Part shown: positions 44,374 through 56,794 of the stretch, piece by piece
Layout: each line of letters begins with the position of its first letter
How positions within the stretch are numbered: the stretch's first letter is position 1
Source of the DNA: Babesia bovis T2Bo
Taxonomy: Eukaryota > Apicomplexa > Aconoidasida > Piroplasmida > Babesiidae
Direction of reading: 5' to 3'
Length of the DNA stretch: 64,000 bases
NCBI RefSeq assembly: GCF_000165395.2
Contig: NW_026261572.1
Coordinates: forward strand, 186,001 to 250,000
Translations under genes and position numbers: made by a program
Notes under the pieces: model-generated
What the model saw: the letters and a program-made list of their open reading frames with translations, nothing else
Told to the model about the DNA's origin: nothing
Database searches by the model: none

Positions 44374-45703
44374 CTATCTAGTCGTATTTGGATTAGAAGA
44401 GTTATCACAATCAGCAGCAGATGGGACGTCTGGCAATAACTCTTCCCTATATACGTCCCATGGACCTGCTATAAATGGCTTGCTGCTGTCATGTCTAATA
44501 GGCGCTTTGACAACGCTCTGCTGTCCTACAGAATAACTTGAATTGGTGCTGCTATCTAATACCAACTTTCTACTATCTAGCCTGCTATGTTGTGTATGCT
44601 TCAAACCAGTATCAACGTTTGAAACTAGCTGCTCGTCGTATCTACCTATCGCATTTCTTGGATTAGTAAGAAAGGATGAGCCAGACCCTGCATCGCAATA
44701 GTAAGCGGATGGATATGACTGATAATGTGGGAGCATGACGGGCGGTATAGGTACCATATTGTTAGAATGCTTCAAAGGAGTCTGTGAAACACTGGCTCTA
44801 CCTGTATCTTTGTGTATAAAGGGAGTAGTACCAGAAAGCATTTCAGAACTAGATAGGTCACTATACACCCAACTGAGATCATCAGGGCCCATTATGCCTA
44901 TAGTAGATCCTTCGTACCCTAAAGGATTATAAGAAGAGATATATGGCAAGTGGGACGCTCTCTTAGAGGCATTTCTATAATAAACTGGTGTATTTCGTCG
45001 TAAAATTTCAGCCGATGATAGATGCATAACAGTCTGGGCTACTCGCCTAGCTAATAACGAATATTGGTGCATCAATGGACTGCAGTCATTGCCATGGAGA
45101 CCTTTAATAAACTGTACATAGTCAGATGAAAAGACAACTAAGCATACCTCTAACAGTGCGGCTGCACAACTTAGCTCTTCAGGCACACTAGGAAGCCCAG
45201 ACCTTTGCATAATGGGAGGAGCGGAAGTCCGGAAAAACCAGTCGCATATATGTTGTAACTCAGTTGCGGAATGTATCCATGTGGGTGAAAAACAGCTATC
45301 TGTAAAAATCATATGCATAGATAATAGAACACAAACCTTCTCGCATTAATACATCAAATAGTAGCCTCTTGAGCTGCCAAATAAGACTAACTAATTCAGA
45401 TATTGTGGGCTTAGGCCTCCACCTATCAGGCAGATAATCATCCTTGGATATTACTGGAAGTTCCTTTGGGGGTAGAGAAGTTCGTGGTAGTACTCCTGGG
45501 AAATAAATATTGCCGGTTAATGATTTCTTGTGGATATGCAAACCATCAGTGGAAGTCGAAAGAGTATTTGTCGTTGAATCTTCCTCATATCTTACTGACG
45601 ATGTCATGACTGGTGCGTTGTTTTCATCCACCTTGTGTGAATTTGAAGAATCCTTTTCATCTAATGACATTTTCTCAATTGAAAGTGGTTGCGTAAATGA
45701 CAT
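44374..45703 (-). CDS. Unrecognised protein, disordered C-terminal half
   Basis: Two exons around a 37-nt intron (donor GTTTGTGTTC) join in phase (GLMREG-type end to EDSCFSPTW), about 430 residues. ATG 45703 is the first in frame (an upstream GTG opens the frame at 45709). Visible parts: a low-complexity Ser/Asn N-terminus, a helical middle (TISELVSLIWQLKRLLFDVL; ELSCAAALLEVCLVVFSSDY; HQYSLLARRVAQTVMHLSS), then a Ser/Pro/Tyr-rich C-terminal half with no domain I recognise. No signal peptide or membrane span. Function unknown. Confidence 0.6.
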
Positions 45704-46169
45704 ACACACTGGTTATATTCTTCAACAGAAGCTGTTTTATGCCACTTTTATAAAACTGGAGTAGTTAAAACATATAATTATGATTATTGCTGCTCTGAAT
45801 TTATTCGAGGCGTATGACTTTCTAAGCTGGTCTAGTGTTATTTCATAATCGTAGACAAGTGTGTAAAGTTTACCACCTGCAGAATGACTAGTATATCATA
45901 TAGAATCACGGTCGCTGAATATGATTTTTTAAAGTGGTTTTATTAAAGGCTAGCGTTAGGCAACAAACGACAAATTTAATTGTATTTATGGCAAAATAAA
46001 AATATATAAATCCCGAATGGCTAGCGGTTGCTTCTGCCATTAATGAAGAAACCAAAAACAAAAGTATAAGTTAATATACTAGTTTGAGCGATCAAATATA
46101 ATACTGTGAACCGCCAATGAATAAAATCTTATGATGCAACTAATATGGATAGAAGGTTCATAATAAAAC
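45704..46169. other. Intergenic
   Basis: About 465 bases of AT-rich sequence between a minus-strand gene start and the tRNA; no gene seen. Confidence 0.45.
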
Positions 46170-46241
46170 CTCCAGAGCGGGGAATCGAACCCCGGTCACC
46201 CGCGTGACAGGCGGGGATACTAACCTCTATACTACTCCGGA
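46170..46241 (-). tRNA. tRNA-Asp (anticodon GTC)
   Basis: On the minus strand the sequence opens TCCGGAG and closes CTCTGGA, giving a 7-bp acceptor stem with one G-T pair, then discriminator G. The D arm follows (TAGTATAGAGGTTAGTA), the anticodon arm CCCGCCTGTCACGCGGG has loop anticodon GTC, and the T arm is CCGGGGTTCGATTCCCCG. 72 nt, no intron, no CCA encoded. It matches the usual eukaryotic cytosolic tRNA-Asp pattern closely. Confidence 0.95.
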
Positions 46242-46319
46242 TCAATAATTGGTAGGAAAAACATATTGAACCGTTGTATAAGTACTTTTAAAACACCGTT
46301 GGACAACATTATGATTTCA

Positions 46320-48740
46320 TCACATGTTTTGTTGTCGGGGTTCAGGAGGCCCAGGTAGCTTCTTTCTTCCTTTTGTGTATACCCTAAATGTTTGTATATG
46401 ATTTGCATAGGAAAATCAACTACCTTGTATCTACAGGGTCAAAACCTTCTTCTTTAGAGCCGTATAGACCCCAATCCGGTGTTTCGATGGAATAATCAAT
46501 TCCATGAAACTCATGTCCACTCATAGCCTAATACATATTATATATACACCCATGTAACCTACAAGTTCGTGAAATTTGTCATAGTCTATCCACGTATGCC
46601 ACTTGCCATTAATTCGATAACTACCATGCTCATAAAGCCATTTCGTAAAACGTTACCTTGTATTCGCCACGAGTACACAACAGGAATGACGGTGGACGCA
46701 AGCTATATCGTAATGCTGACGTGTGAAGCTAGAAGCGCCAACTAATGCTTTGGCGTAACTAACCACCTGACGCATCTTTCCCAATTGATAAATAAAATTA
46801 CCTCATCATGCCACGGAACGTTCTTCATTGTAATCGCATTGTCATGAACAGTACCACAGAAAGTTACCGCCTTGATCTCTATAAAGTCAGGCTCGCCTAA
46901 CTCAATCAGACGACCATAGTCACTGATTTCCTCTTGTTGTTCCTATAAGTAATATACAATGACATCAAATATCACTACCGTTATATTAAAATTTTTCACC
47001 AATGTCAATCGGAATACTGTCCTCTCTTTACGATGTTTTAGCAACTGAATGCAACGCTGAAACCTTGCCCAAAAGTCACGAAATAACGGACGGTCTAGGA
47101 GAAATTATATAAAGCGAATAATATACCAACCTGTGTTCTTTAAACTAGTCTCATCTGCTGCATCAATAGAAAGATAGAGTTGGGTAACCTGTCTTAAATT
47201 CTCCATTTCCTTGGGGAATTGGGCATTCGTAACGAGGAATGTAGATATGCGTCGTTGGTGTAACTCGTCCAACAACTCATTAATTTGTGGATACATAATA
47301 GGCTCTCCTACAAGTGATAATGCGCAATGACGAACGGTCATTGCTTCGGACAACCGTTCACTCTTCGTATCGAAAATACCTGGTTTTCAGTAAATATATT
47401 GAATCACACAAACCTTTCAATTCTTTTATCAAACGCAAATGGGCATTAACAGACTCTTGAGCTAAGAAATCAGGATCATCCGACTCCCATTTCCAACGAG
47501 TAGCTACAGGATTAGTATGGTGCCGCCAGCAGAAAACACATTTGTTTGCACATGCGAGACTAGGCGTCATCTCCATGCATTGGTTAGATTTTATCCCATA
47601 AAATGTATGTTTATAACAACCACCATGTCCACGTACACGTGCCTTTGTCCATCTACACAACTTAATTGCACTGTGGTCACCAATCAGTTTGTAACCTTGT
47701 TTTATTAAGGATTGACGTTGGATGTCCGAAACCATGCGATCGTTAGCACTTCCTATGTTCTCGATATCATCTTCATTTGTGCATCCCAATATATCACCAT
47801 CATCTGCAATCTCATCACTATCCGAATAAAAGGATTCAGACGGCTCATGTGTTTGGCAATCACAGCAGCTTTGTGTTGTCTGTTGATTTACTACACCCTC
47901 ACCTAAATCTTGGCAGCATTTTGGAAAGTTTTTTGAGCCATGGGAGCCGTTTAATGGGATATCCGTACAGCACGCTTCGGTGTTATCGGATATGTTAGTT
48001 CTAGGTATACGATCATTTTTCGGTGAGTTTGTATTAGCGATAAGGAATTGTGTTGACTCTAATGCATCATTGCCAGTGTCCCCCCTGTTCTTAGAGTACT
48101 TATTTTGTCTGGATTCCGACTTTTTCAATTTATAGCGGAAACTTTCCCATGATTCATTTACCATATTAGTAAACGTAACGATCTGTCCGACATCACGTAT
48201 TCCAAAACAAAACTGTGCCGTTAACAGCCTATTCGCACCCAAAATTTTCATTGAATTTTCAATGGATGATATTAGTGACGTTACTTCTTTGCTGGTAACA
48301 TTGTTATCACCTGAGTTGAATTCCCTGTCATCTACACAAGGTAGACAAACAAAGTGTAGTCCATTCAACAGAGTCTTGCTGATTCGGAAATCAGTATGCC
48401 AATCTTGTAAAATAGCGGCAAATTGCTGAAGGGTTTTAGTGCACTCGTGATTATCAACCAGTAGAACCAATGTAGATACTGAAAGTGAATCCTCACGGTT
48501 TGTTGATGAACGACATAGTTGTATTAGTCTGCAGTTTATATCTTCATGCTTATCTAACGATAGATTATCGATTTCATCGCCACTGGAGTCATTAGCAGTG
48601 GCATATAATGAACTAAGGGGAACGATTATAGAATCCACATCGTAATTCGTAAATTCGCGGCATAGAATTTCTGCCAGCCTGTAACTAGAGTCAGATGATA
48701 TCCCCTCATCATCATACGCAAATATTACCGAAAAATCCAT
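46320..48740 (-). CDS. TYW1: TYW1, radical SAM enzyme of wybutosine synthesis
   Basis: Forms the tricyclic base of position 37 of tRNA-Phe (4-demethylwyosine step). Start ATG 48740; the catalytic exon carries the iron-sulfur motif CANKCVFCWRHH, then WKWESDDP, and later exons give ALSLVGEPIMYPQINELL, FLVTNAQFP, LYLSIDAA, EIKAVTFCGTVHDNAITMKN, HTWIDYDKFHEL and ETPDWGLYGSKEEGFDPVD. The N-terminal 150 residues correspond to the flavodoxin domain of eukaryotic TYW1 but the phosphate loop is unlike the classic one. A long linker (residues ~190-330) contains two Cys clusters (ACCTDIP, SCCDCQTHE). The end is inferred from a 40-nt intron joining DTR to VYTKGRKKLPGPPEP; without it the stop is the TAG after DTR. 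Confidence 0.85.
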
Positions 48741-48838
48741 TTTTTACCTTATATTGAATCTACACAGTCAAGCGACGTAGCGGAGGTGTGTGGATGCCTT
48801 CCGTTGCCAATGGTCTATACACATCACATAATTAGGTG

Positions 48839-51009
48839 ATGAAAAATGTAACGGTCGTTTATGTGTGCTTTGTTATCATTTACGTTGCCACTTTGGCAGC
48901 GAATGCAAGGCGCAGAAGGCAGTCTAGCCATTACCTAGGCTCATCTGTGTCTTCTAGTAGATTAAGCTTTGTTAAAACATTTGATGTGTACGTATACTAT
49001 CTGAATGATGGATATGGAAATTGTGGCGTAGTAAATAAGGCTGTTAGTCCCCAGCCAGGCCAGATGAGCCTTAAGGCTCTTAATCCTGAGAATGCTGAAT
49101 TACATCCAGAAACCTTAAGCCATGTAGAATCCACTATTAGTAAGGAAAGAGAAGCAGAATTAAGGCGGCTAGGTATTATAGAAGGTGATAGTAACACATG
49201 GCGCAATTGGCATATTATGACACAAGGTATGAATAAGTAGTTTGGAATTTGTCATATATTTCAGGGCAATGGCCAGATATTGGTCAACAGAAACAACCGC
49301 CATCAGATCCAGATGCTCCTATCACTGAGCTTTATGCGCTGAGAAAACCACTGGAATACTGGGGGTTCATGCGTGGCATTGTAAGTGATATGTTGTTATC
49401 ATATATTCTATAGGATGATAACATATCATCATATCCTATTATGTGGGAATATTATAAAGATACGTACGGGAAGGTAGATGTGGCCGAACATGGTGGAAGT
49501 AATCCTCTCTACTCCCCTATGTTGTATAGACCGTCGTGGGATATTGAGAAAGATCGTGGAGGTTTGGGATACAATGATGCAAGGCTCTTTCGTGGTTGGG
49601 TTGGTCTAGACCTTGACTTGCCAACAAAAGTAAAGACAGCTAGTGACTTGATAATGATACCCGACACTGGTATGATGCAATGAGTCAATATAATTTTCCG
49701 TAGGTAGGCTTTATCAGAAATTTTATATGGGACCTTATCCCATTACTATGGGCTGGACTTTGGGTTCCCTATTAAAAGTCCTGGCCCTTTCTAGAAGTCC
49801 AGGACACGGAGTCGTCGCTGTTAAAGTTCACAACATGAACGAAGATACCACTATTGATGGTGTCACAGATGACCTAATGAACATCGCACTTAACCTTAAT
49901 GAGGTGGGTTAATGATGGAGAATAGAAACTTCCTTCAGGTAGCTTTGGAAACTTTGGAACCGGGAGGAGAAGCTCGAGTGCGCACGGTAATCAAAGGGCC
50001 TGCACAAGTATGTGCAGGTAGTATTGAGTGGCCATCCTTCGTAAAGATTGCTACTCCCGATGCTTACATTACAAACGTAGAAGAAGGTGGCACTTTAGAT
50101 ATAGAAATCAAAATTGAATGGGGACGTGGCCTTTGGTTAGCTGATTATAAAGGGCTTTATCGACATGAAGATGCAGCAGATGCTGTCTGCATGAGGCGTC
50201 GGCGAATAAAGGAAGTAGATGAAGAGGACTTCCACCCTATCACTACTTTCTTTGGCGGTTGTCGTATGGTGCGCCTTGCCGTGCATAAACTAATAGGAGA
50301 ACGTTGGGATTTGATCACCAGTTCATGTCCGGATCCACGAGAACAATTGGTGGTAGAGGTGTGGACTGACCGTTCTACAACTCCTAAAGCAGCTTTAGAA
50401 TTTGGATTATCGGAGAGTATCGCATGGATACGTGAGCTGAAACGTCAGCTTATACAAGACGCAGACTTCGATGGTGAGGATGAACAATTGAGAGACACAT
50501 GGGAGAAGATAGATAAATATAAATCGCTACAGCAACGCCAACAAATGATGGGAGGCCCACCCACATATAACTTACACGACACTAATGCGATACCCGGGTT
50601 AAAGGAGTCAGATTGCCAATACGTGGGAAGTGTTGATGATGTCAAACTGGTACCACAAGCTCCATATTCACTGCCACAAATTCCTCCACCTAGACCACAA
50701 CAAGACAGTTTAGCATGGTTGGCTACCGAACTACAATCCGAAGACTACGATGATGCATCTCCAATAAATTCCCGTTCTTTTGAAAAGTTTTTGCCGCAGC
50801 CAAAGGATAGAGCAACCGATGTTGATTTGTCCATATTACCGGTGTCCCAAGAAGTTATAAGTTCATTGCGTTTGTGTGGGTTTAACACTGTGCATGATAT
50901 AATTCAAATCACTGAAAACAAACTCGAAGATTATCCTGGAATCAGTTCGAAAGATGCTAAAATCATATTGGACTTCATCGACTCAAATATTTTAATGAAA
51001 ACCGGTTAA
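48839..51009 (+). CDS. Plastid-type RNA polymerase alpha subunit (RpoA), apicoplast-targeted
   Basis: Bacterial-type alpha subunit that would complete the apicoplast RNA polymerase with plastid-encoded beta subunits. Start ATG 48839 (in-frame GTG just upstream). Signal-type leader KNVTVVYVCFVIIYVATLAA followed by a basic stretch (ARRRRQSS), i.e. a bipartite apicoplast leader. Five introns of 33-39 nt in phase. Alpha N-terminal domain: PYPITMGWTLGSLLKVLALS corresponds to the dimerisation helix region HTLGNALRRILLSS; also IEWPSFVKIATPDAYI and EIKIEWGRGLWLADY. A C-terminal helix-hairpin-helix (LRLCGFNTVHDIIQI, YPGISSKDAKII) fits an alpha CTD. About 660 residues with an extra N-terminal and middle part relative to bacteria. 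It lies head to head with TYW1, ~100 bases apart. Confidence 0.8.
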
Positions 51010-51960
51010 TCATATATCATAAAGTAGTGCTTCGTAGCGTAGCCAGGTATGCTAATAGCCTATATCAACAAGCTTAATCTTGCACGTCAATCATCTCCCA
51101 CTGAAATTGCGCATCAAATTCTTTTCTGTGTCAATTCACTGTAGCCAACAGACTAACTTATTCATATTATATTGGCAATTATACTCTCTTGTAATGCATG
51201 AGCTATTTGTTATATATAATGATGTGATTTAAAGATACAAACCTAATGATCATATAGGTATGACTATAACAGATCTCTGCCTGTAACTCCATTGTGGACA
51301 ATGCGAATCACATGCTCATTGATTGTTACTTTACAACGTGTCGATGTTGTGACACGGTCCAAAGAAGTGACATATTGCTGCATGGATTTTACATTGTGTG
51401 GCAGCTTCATATATTATTGAAAGGCCAATGGAATCGTGGTATATCATAAAATATGTTTGCTTCTCTGTATAAAAAATATCAGTAATGTAACAAGACGAAT
51501 CACTGTTGGCGTAATTACCAAACATTAATATATTCGCTTATACAGTATACGTTGATGATTACACCCATTCAGTATGCGTGAACCATGAATGTCCTTGTAG
51601 AGCCTGGGATTCCATACAAATGATCATATACATACAGTGCAGAGTCATAAACATCCTTTTGCTAGGACATCAATCAGAGTATACATTCTGAAGCCTTGAT
51701 GTGATGAAATAGCTTTGTGTAAATAAGGCGGATATGTTTTGTAATTTTTGTTGCAGTTGATCACCATTGTACAGTCAGAATGTCGTTTCAGATTAGGCGA
51801 ATGGTTTCTGGCCCCCACCATTCCACACCTATGTGTATTATTGCAATCGATGCAGCCATTATATATGGCTCATTATGGCTGTGCTGATTGCAGCCATATG
51901 TAATCGTAGTGTGTGGATCTTTTGGATTTCGAAAGATGTGAAAGTAAAATAATCTTCAGC
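51010..51960. other. Intergenic
   Basis: About 950 bases past the RpoA stop. No gene is supported. An imperfect inverted repeat around 51854-51902 reads GCAGCCATTATATATGGCT with a near-complement nearby. May include the eroded tail of the pseudogene that follows. Confidence 0.45.
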
Positions 51961-53330
51961 ATCTGTTACTCTCCAAGGGTATTTTAATATCCTCTGCTTC
52001 ATCAACACTTATTTCCTCAAGATTCGAATGGATGGTATTTAAATTTCTGAGTACACATATGACGAAAGGTGGATGTGTATCGGAAAGACTCGTTCAATCT
52101 GCACAATATGCTAATTCTATGAGGAGAATGAATTGGATTATAGAAATTGCCAATTTTTTCTGCTATCTGGAGTTGAGTATGTTCTACCATTTGAAATGTT
52201 AATATGGTTGTGAGGAATGGAAATATGAGAATCCCAGTCATCGAAAAGCCATTTTCGATGATAGAGAGCTGTTGTCCAAAAAATCACATTTAATAAGATA
52301 GAACAGTTATTAAAAGTAAACAGATCGTCATAAATGCTTGGTAAGCCACTATAAATTGAACATAAGCACTACCAGTGTCTTCTCCAGGGATGTAATCTTT
52401 ACCAAAGGGAACACTAATCATCATTATGAAACATAACAATATGAGGATATTTATGGTTATAAAGCCTATTGTGGATGCACTATATGGTCGTATCGATAAT
52501 AAATGGTTAACAGGTATGCCGCATAGTAGGCATGTATGTGAATACCTCATACAATATTACTATGGAATGTGTATCCATGTTGGAACTACGGGTGTTCACT
52601 CCTTTGGAAATGTTTAGCAATGCTAATGGTATCATCCCAATGAAGGTCAATATACCAACAAAGGGACAACCCTTTTGACATCGACTAAGACCTTCGCGTG
52701 ATCACCACAAATAGCAATCATATATGTACAATAGCATCAACGACAAACGACGAAAACAGAAAATGCGATAACACCAGCCGTCCCATATATATCGACAACA
52801 GCTTCATCACGAAGAAATATAACCGTAGAATTTAAAAGGCATAGTGATACCAGTTCCCATAGTATGATGAAGGTGATCTCACCGATTGTTACTTATCCAA
52901 CCTTTTGTCCAATAAAGTGGTCTTATCCGTAATGTTATTCGGTGCAGATCTTCACTTTACCCATCAGGTCACATTCCTGAGCTTGTGCAGTTGTTGAGCA
53001 CAATATCACACTCAGAAGCCGCATCTTAGAACAGCTTCCATGAACTGTTTAAACGTATCTTCCTTTACTCACAACCGATGTTCCCACGAATGTCATCAGA
53101 GATTTCATCCAAAATATAAACGACACAAATGTTTCCAATTGTTGTTTCAGACGGGTTTTCATACCTTGATAAATACTCCATATCATCCAAATCACGCTTG
53201 TAGGCGTCTACCCATACTGTTTTAGCACATAAGTTGACGATTGCCAGCAGGTATAATGGGCACGTCCGTTAACGATTTATCTGTGCTGCTTTTTCAATCT
53301 GGGTATATTGAATAGTCTATTTACACAGCT
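51961..53330 (-). pseudogene. Decayed multi-membrane-span protein gene
   Basis: Several adjoining minus-strand stretches read as hydrophobic protein but sit in different frames separated by stops: near 53.2 kb LLAIVNLCAKTVWVDAYKRD then IGNICVVYILDEISD; near 52.8 kb GEITFIILWELVSLCLL and AVVDIYGTAGVIAFSVFVV; near 52.65 kb CPFVGILTFIGMIPLALLN; at 52550-52290 STIGFITINILILLCFIMMI and AYVQFIVAYQAFMTICLLL; and at 52241-52017 TGILIFPFLTTILTFQM. The order and composition suit one polytopic transporter or mtm-type membrane protein broken by frameshifts and stops. Short introns could explain some frame changes, but no clean GT-AG chain restores all. Family not identified. Confidence 0.5.
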
Positions 53331-54291
53331 ATCAATGGTGCCAATCTGATAATGGCAACTCTAGCGATATAAAGGAGTTTGCAAAACACGTGTTATCTAT
53401 AGTTTATGGTTGTATTAGTGGGAATAAGTGCTAACATTTGTATCACAACCTTGTTATCTTTAAACGCTATTAATTATATTAACGTTAAAATCACAATGTT
53501 ATTTAGTGATATCTTAATGTTCCCTATAATTAAATTAGACAGGCCAATATAGAATTGAAGAAACATGGTCCTGATTCTATAGTATTGTTAACAAAGGTTA
53601 TCCATCAAAACGTGAGGTGGTATACAATAGTACTAAAAAATCAACGATCTGCCGATAAATTAAACGATGCTAGCCCCTTGTCTACATCTGTGTATCAAGT
53701 AGTACACTATTTTAAATTCTGAAGAACTTAATCTTTGTTTTGTCAACCATATCGGGTTCTAATAGGATGGATTACTGGTGATTCATTTTCCATTTAACGG
53801 TATATATGGTCAATTCCCAGAATGAATGACATTCTATGAATCGATATTACAGGGTATGGATACAGAAAGTGGTAAATATCACATTTTTGTCCAAGTGACC
53901 CCTAATAGGAGTTTTCTATAATACAGAAATTAAATGTCGGGTCATTATGATATGGCAATAGCAAAGCATAAGCATTTGAACGAAATACATGTTTTAACAT
54001 ATAATAACATAGACATGCAACTTTAAGTAGTTAGAAATAAGCATGTGGGAAATTGATACAACGCATTAATGATGATCTCATTGTATTAATCAATTATGTG
54101 GTACGTGGATCTCTTTATGCCAAAGTGGCTTAGTAAAGATGAAGGCCACTACGTCTATAAGGTAATTAAAACTATGCAGCCAATGTTCAACTGCTTGTTT
54201 AAAATAGATAAAAGCCACAATATCGTGCGATGTGACCTTTTCATTTATCGTCACAGCATGTATAAGCTGCATTCTGGCTTTTCCCATGTGG
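53331..54291. other. Intergenic, AT-rich
   Basis: About 960 bases, notably AT-rich, without a supported gene. It borders the 3' end of the first SmORF-like gene. Confidence 0.45.
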
Positions 54292-55122
54292 TCACACCTC
54301 AAGGACTTTGGGGTTGTTTAGGGCTTCAATGATATAATCCCTTATGTTTTTATACTTCTTTAGCCATATTGACCTGGGATTGTGAAATACACTGACTGGT
54401 GCATCGGGCATCCTCCCGAATTTCCTTTGCATCAAGTCTTCCGCAAACGATTTTGCCAAATCTTTAATTAATGTTTTGGGCAGGGGACCTGATTCTAAAT
54501 TGCCAAGATCTTGAGCAACGTCTTGTGGCAATGAAATAGGTCTGCCACTCTTCAAACATGCTACAATATCTTTGCAATCACTGTCACTTATCGAATATTC
54601 TACAGCATCCTTGAGATCACTCTCACTTGTGGAACTTTCTACAGCATCCTTGAGATCACTGTCCTTATTCAAACATGCTACAATATCCTTGCAATAATCT
54701 TGCCATTTCTTTTTTGGCTCATGGTTTACAATTCTTTCGACAATTGCTTCCATACGAGTTTCCACGAGTTCCATGTTTATGCTTCTATCTTCACGTGAAA
54801 GGAATTTCGAGCTAGGAATTGAACTACATAGGCTTATATATAGTTTGCCATCGAAAGGAGGTTCTTCAATTACTTCGTGTTTGTATTCATAAAGACTAGC
54901 ATCGTGTTGATTATCGTCTACATTAGCATCGGGCTGGTTGCCGTCAACAGTTACATCAGGTGAATTACCTTCATTAGTGGCATCTGGTTGATCCCTTTCA
55001 ACTGTAGCATCTACTGCCACAGGTTCTGCTTCGCCTTCATTGGCAACGGCATAGCTTGTCATACAAGCGGTAACGGCAAAAGCAGCCACCACAAATTTGG
55101 TTACCTTTCCAAAAGCATTCAT
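54292..55122 (-). CDS. SmORF-like secreted protein A
   Basis: 276 residues, single exon, ATG 55122. Signal peptide (MNAFGKVTKFVVAAFAVTAC, cleavage probably near YAVANEGE). The mature part starts with decamer-like repeats (RDQPDATNEG, NSPDVTVDGN, QPDANVDDNQ) and has a second repeat block of KDAVESSTSESDL type flanked on both sides by CKDIVACL (bases ~54550-54700). The C-terminal domain (ISLPQDVAQDL, LESGPLPKTLIKDLAKSF, YIIEALNNPKVLEV) is shared in pattern with gene B at 56795 and, more loosely, with the gene at 1203. The first 31 codons and the 5' flank are identical to those of gene B; the rest differs. No membrane anchor. Secreted, function unknown; B. bovis SmORFs are small secreted proteins near ves1 loci, which I recall from the literature. 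Confidence 0.8.
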   Translation of the reverse strand: MNAFGKVTKFVVAAFAVTACMTSYAVANEGEAEPVAVDATVERDQPDATNEGNSPDVTVDGNQPDANVDDNQHDASLYEYKHEVIEEPPFDGKLYISLCSSIPSSKFLSREDRSINMELVETRMEAIVERIVNHEPKKKWQDYCKDIVACLNKDSDLKDAVESSTSESDLKDAVEYSISDSDCKDIVACLKSGRPISLPQDVAQDLGNLESGPLPKTLIKDLAKSFAEDLMQRKFGRMPDAPVSVFHNPRSIWLKKYKNIRDYIIEALNNPKVLEV

Positions 55123-56287
55123 CTTGTAATGTATTTTAGATCCTAGCCTTGTGTTATAGATTCAATATAAACAGCGTCAAGTTTTTATTCCAAAAACGAT
55201 GTCTTGTGATCACTAGAGCCTAGAATAATAAATCTCCAGGTTGGTGACTATGGTGTTGAGAACTACGTTCAACAGTTGGATAGATTCCAGTGATGGCACG
55301 TAGTTGTCCTATCGAAAACTATGTATGACAGATTTATTTTGTATCGTTATATGGTAAATGAGGTGGCTTCCTAAAGTTATTTATAACCAGGTAGCACCGT
55401 CCCCAGATAACAGGATGCATGTAATGAAGGATTAAAGGCATTTTGTGTGGTTTCTTAGAGTATACTCAAGAAGGAAATATCATAGAGGGTTACCGGATGT
55501 TTGGGAACGGAGGGCAGGAACCGGTTTTACTCCATAGTCTATTATGTTATACTCGTACCGTAGTGCTGGCATAGATAATAGTTAAACCATTTACTCTGCT
55601 TACTTGTTTTCTATATCGCAGACCTAGCACAGTAAAGTATGTCCCATACTATGCGACTGTTAGTTTATGACTTTAAAGTCGTTGACGACTCAGATCATAT
55701 TGCATCGGCATGACGTGGTGCTGTAAGCAAGTCTTCCATGTAGCATCATGGTCGTCGATGGTGGCAGAAGCTGTGAACTCCATAGTTGACGTGTTTAGTT
55801 GTGCCATGATAATAGGAACGTTATGGTTTATTCTTGCCTTTGTTCCCAATCTGGACAAATTTGATCTACCCTTATGCCTAAGTATGCAATAATACCATAT
55901 AATGCTGTAAAGTGGACTGCTTGCGCGTATGATTAAAAGTAACAGCACATAACAATTCATTAAATAACAGAAAGTCAACTCCATTGTATTATTTCAGACA
56001 TTATATCGGATATAATATTCAGGATAGTATAATTGAGTGAACAACGTTATATGTTTTGCAACCACCGGATAGAATAACAACAGTCTTGTTTTAAATTTGC
56101 TACGCCTTTAAGACAGAAGTAAAACATATATCATTCTTGTGCGAATACCGCAGATCAACCTAGATGTTATATCACACCACAAATGTTAGAAGTGCTCTCA
56201 GCCAACTCAACAGATCTTTGCAACTGATTTTGGTGGTTGAGTTAACATATCCAACAAATTTGGCCAAATCAGCACTAGATATACTTT
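55029..56287. repeat. 1259-bp direct repeat, copy 1
   Basis: From 55029 to 56287 the sequence equals 57238-58496 base for base over all the stretches I compared, at an offset of 2209. It covers the first 31 codons of SmORF gene A plus about 1165 bases of its upstream flank. The left edge falls immediately after the NEGE codons, near the predicted signal cleavage; the right edge ends at TATACTTT. It includes opposite open frames of 103 (minus, 55673-55984) and 60 codons (plus, 55710-55892) that I do not accept as genes. Confidence 0.95.
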
Positions 56288-56794
56288 CTCTGTTTTAAGG
56301 AATATGTATACTGCATTTTCATATGCGCTGGTAGAAGCTAACAAGTAGACATTGGAATATGCATACCATATGATTAGGTTATAGTTGTTATCGTTTGCTC
56401 CACATATCGGCATCACTCACACATTGCATCAACCGAACATTTTGGTCGGCAATGCTGAACGTATTAATAATCTGCACATCATCTCTCAATAAGCAGTGAA
56501 GTGTAAACTAAACTATGAATACAACAACGTGACGTGTGATACCGCACTAACTATTAATATGCATTTTTCTTGACCAATCATATTCCAATCTAATAAACGT
56601 CATGAATGCGATTACATTATATTATATCACGGGTTTCCATTGTAACGTTAGTTCTATTACATTTCATTAACATCATAGATATCGCACTTTCCGGAATGTC
56701 TTGATTTGGATAATCAACAACTAATTATATCTTGTAATATGAATGTATAAGGTTGATTTTAATTACCATAACAGATAACAGCCGAAAGGCTATC
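56288..56794. other. Intergenic
   Basis: About 500 bases of AT-rich, unique sequence between repeat copy 1 and the stop of SmORF gene B. No gene seen. Confidence 0.5.

Noticed and set aside
55673..55984. 103-codon minus-strand open frame repeated at 57882-58193 (and 60-codon plus frames opposite)
   Set aside because: Identity between copies is explained by the 1259-bp repeat; no motif, no splice support, and it lies within the 5' flank of the SmORF genes.
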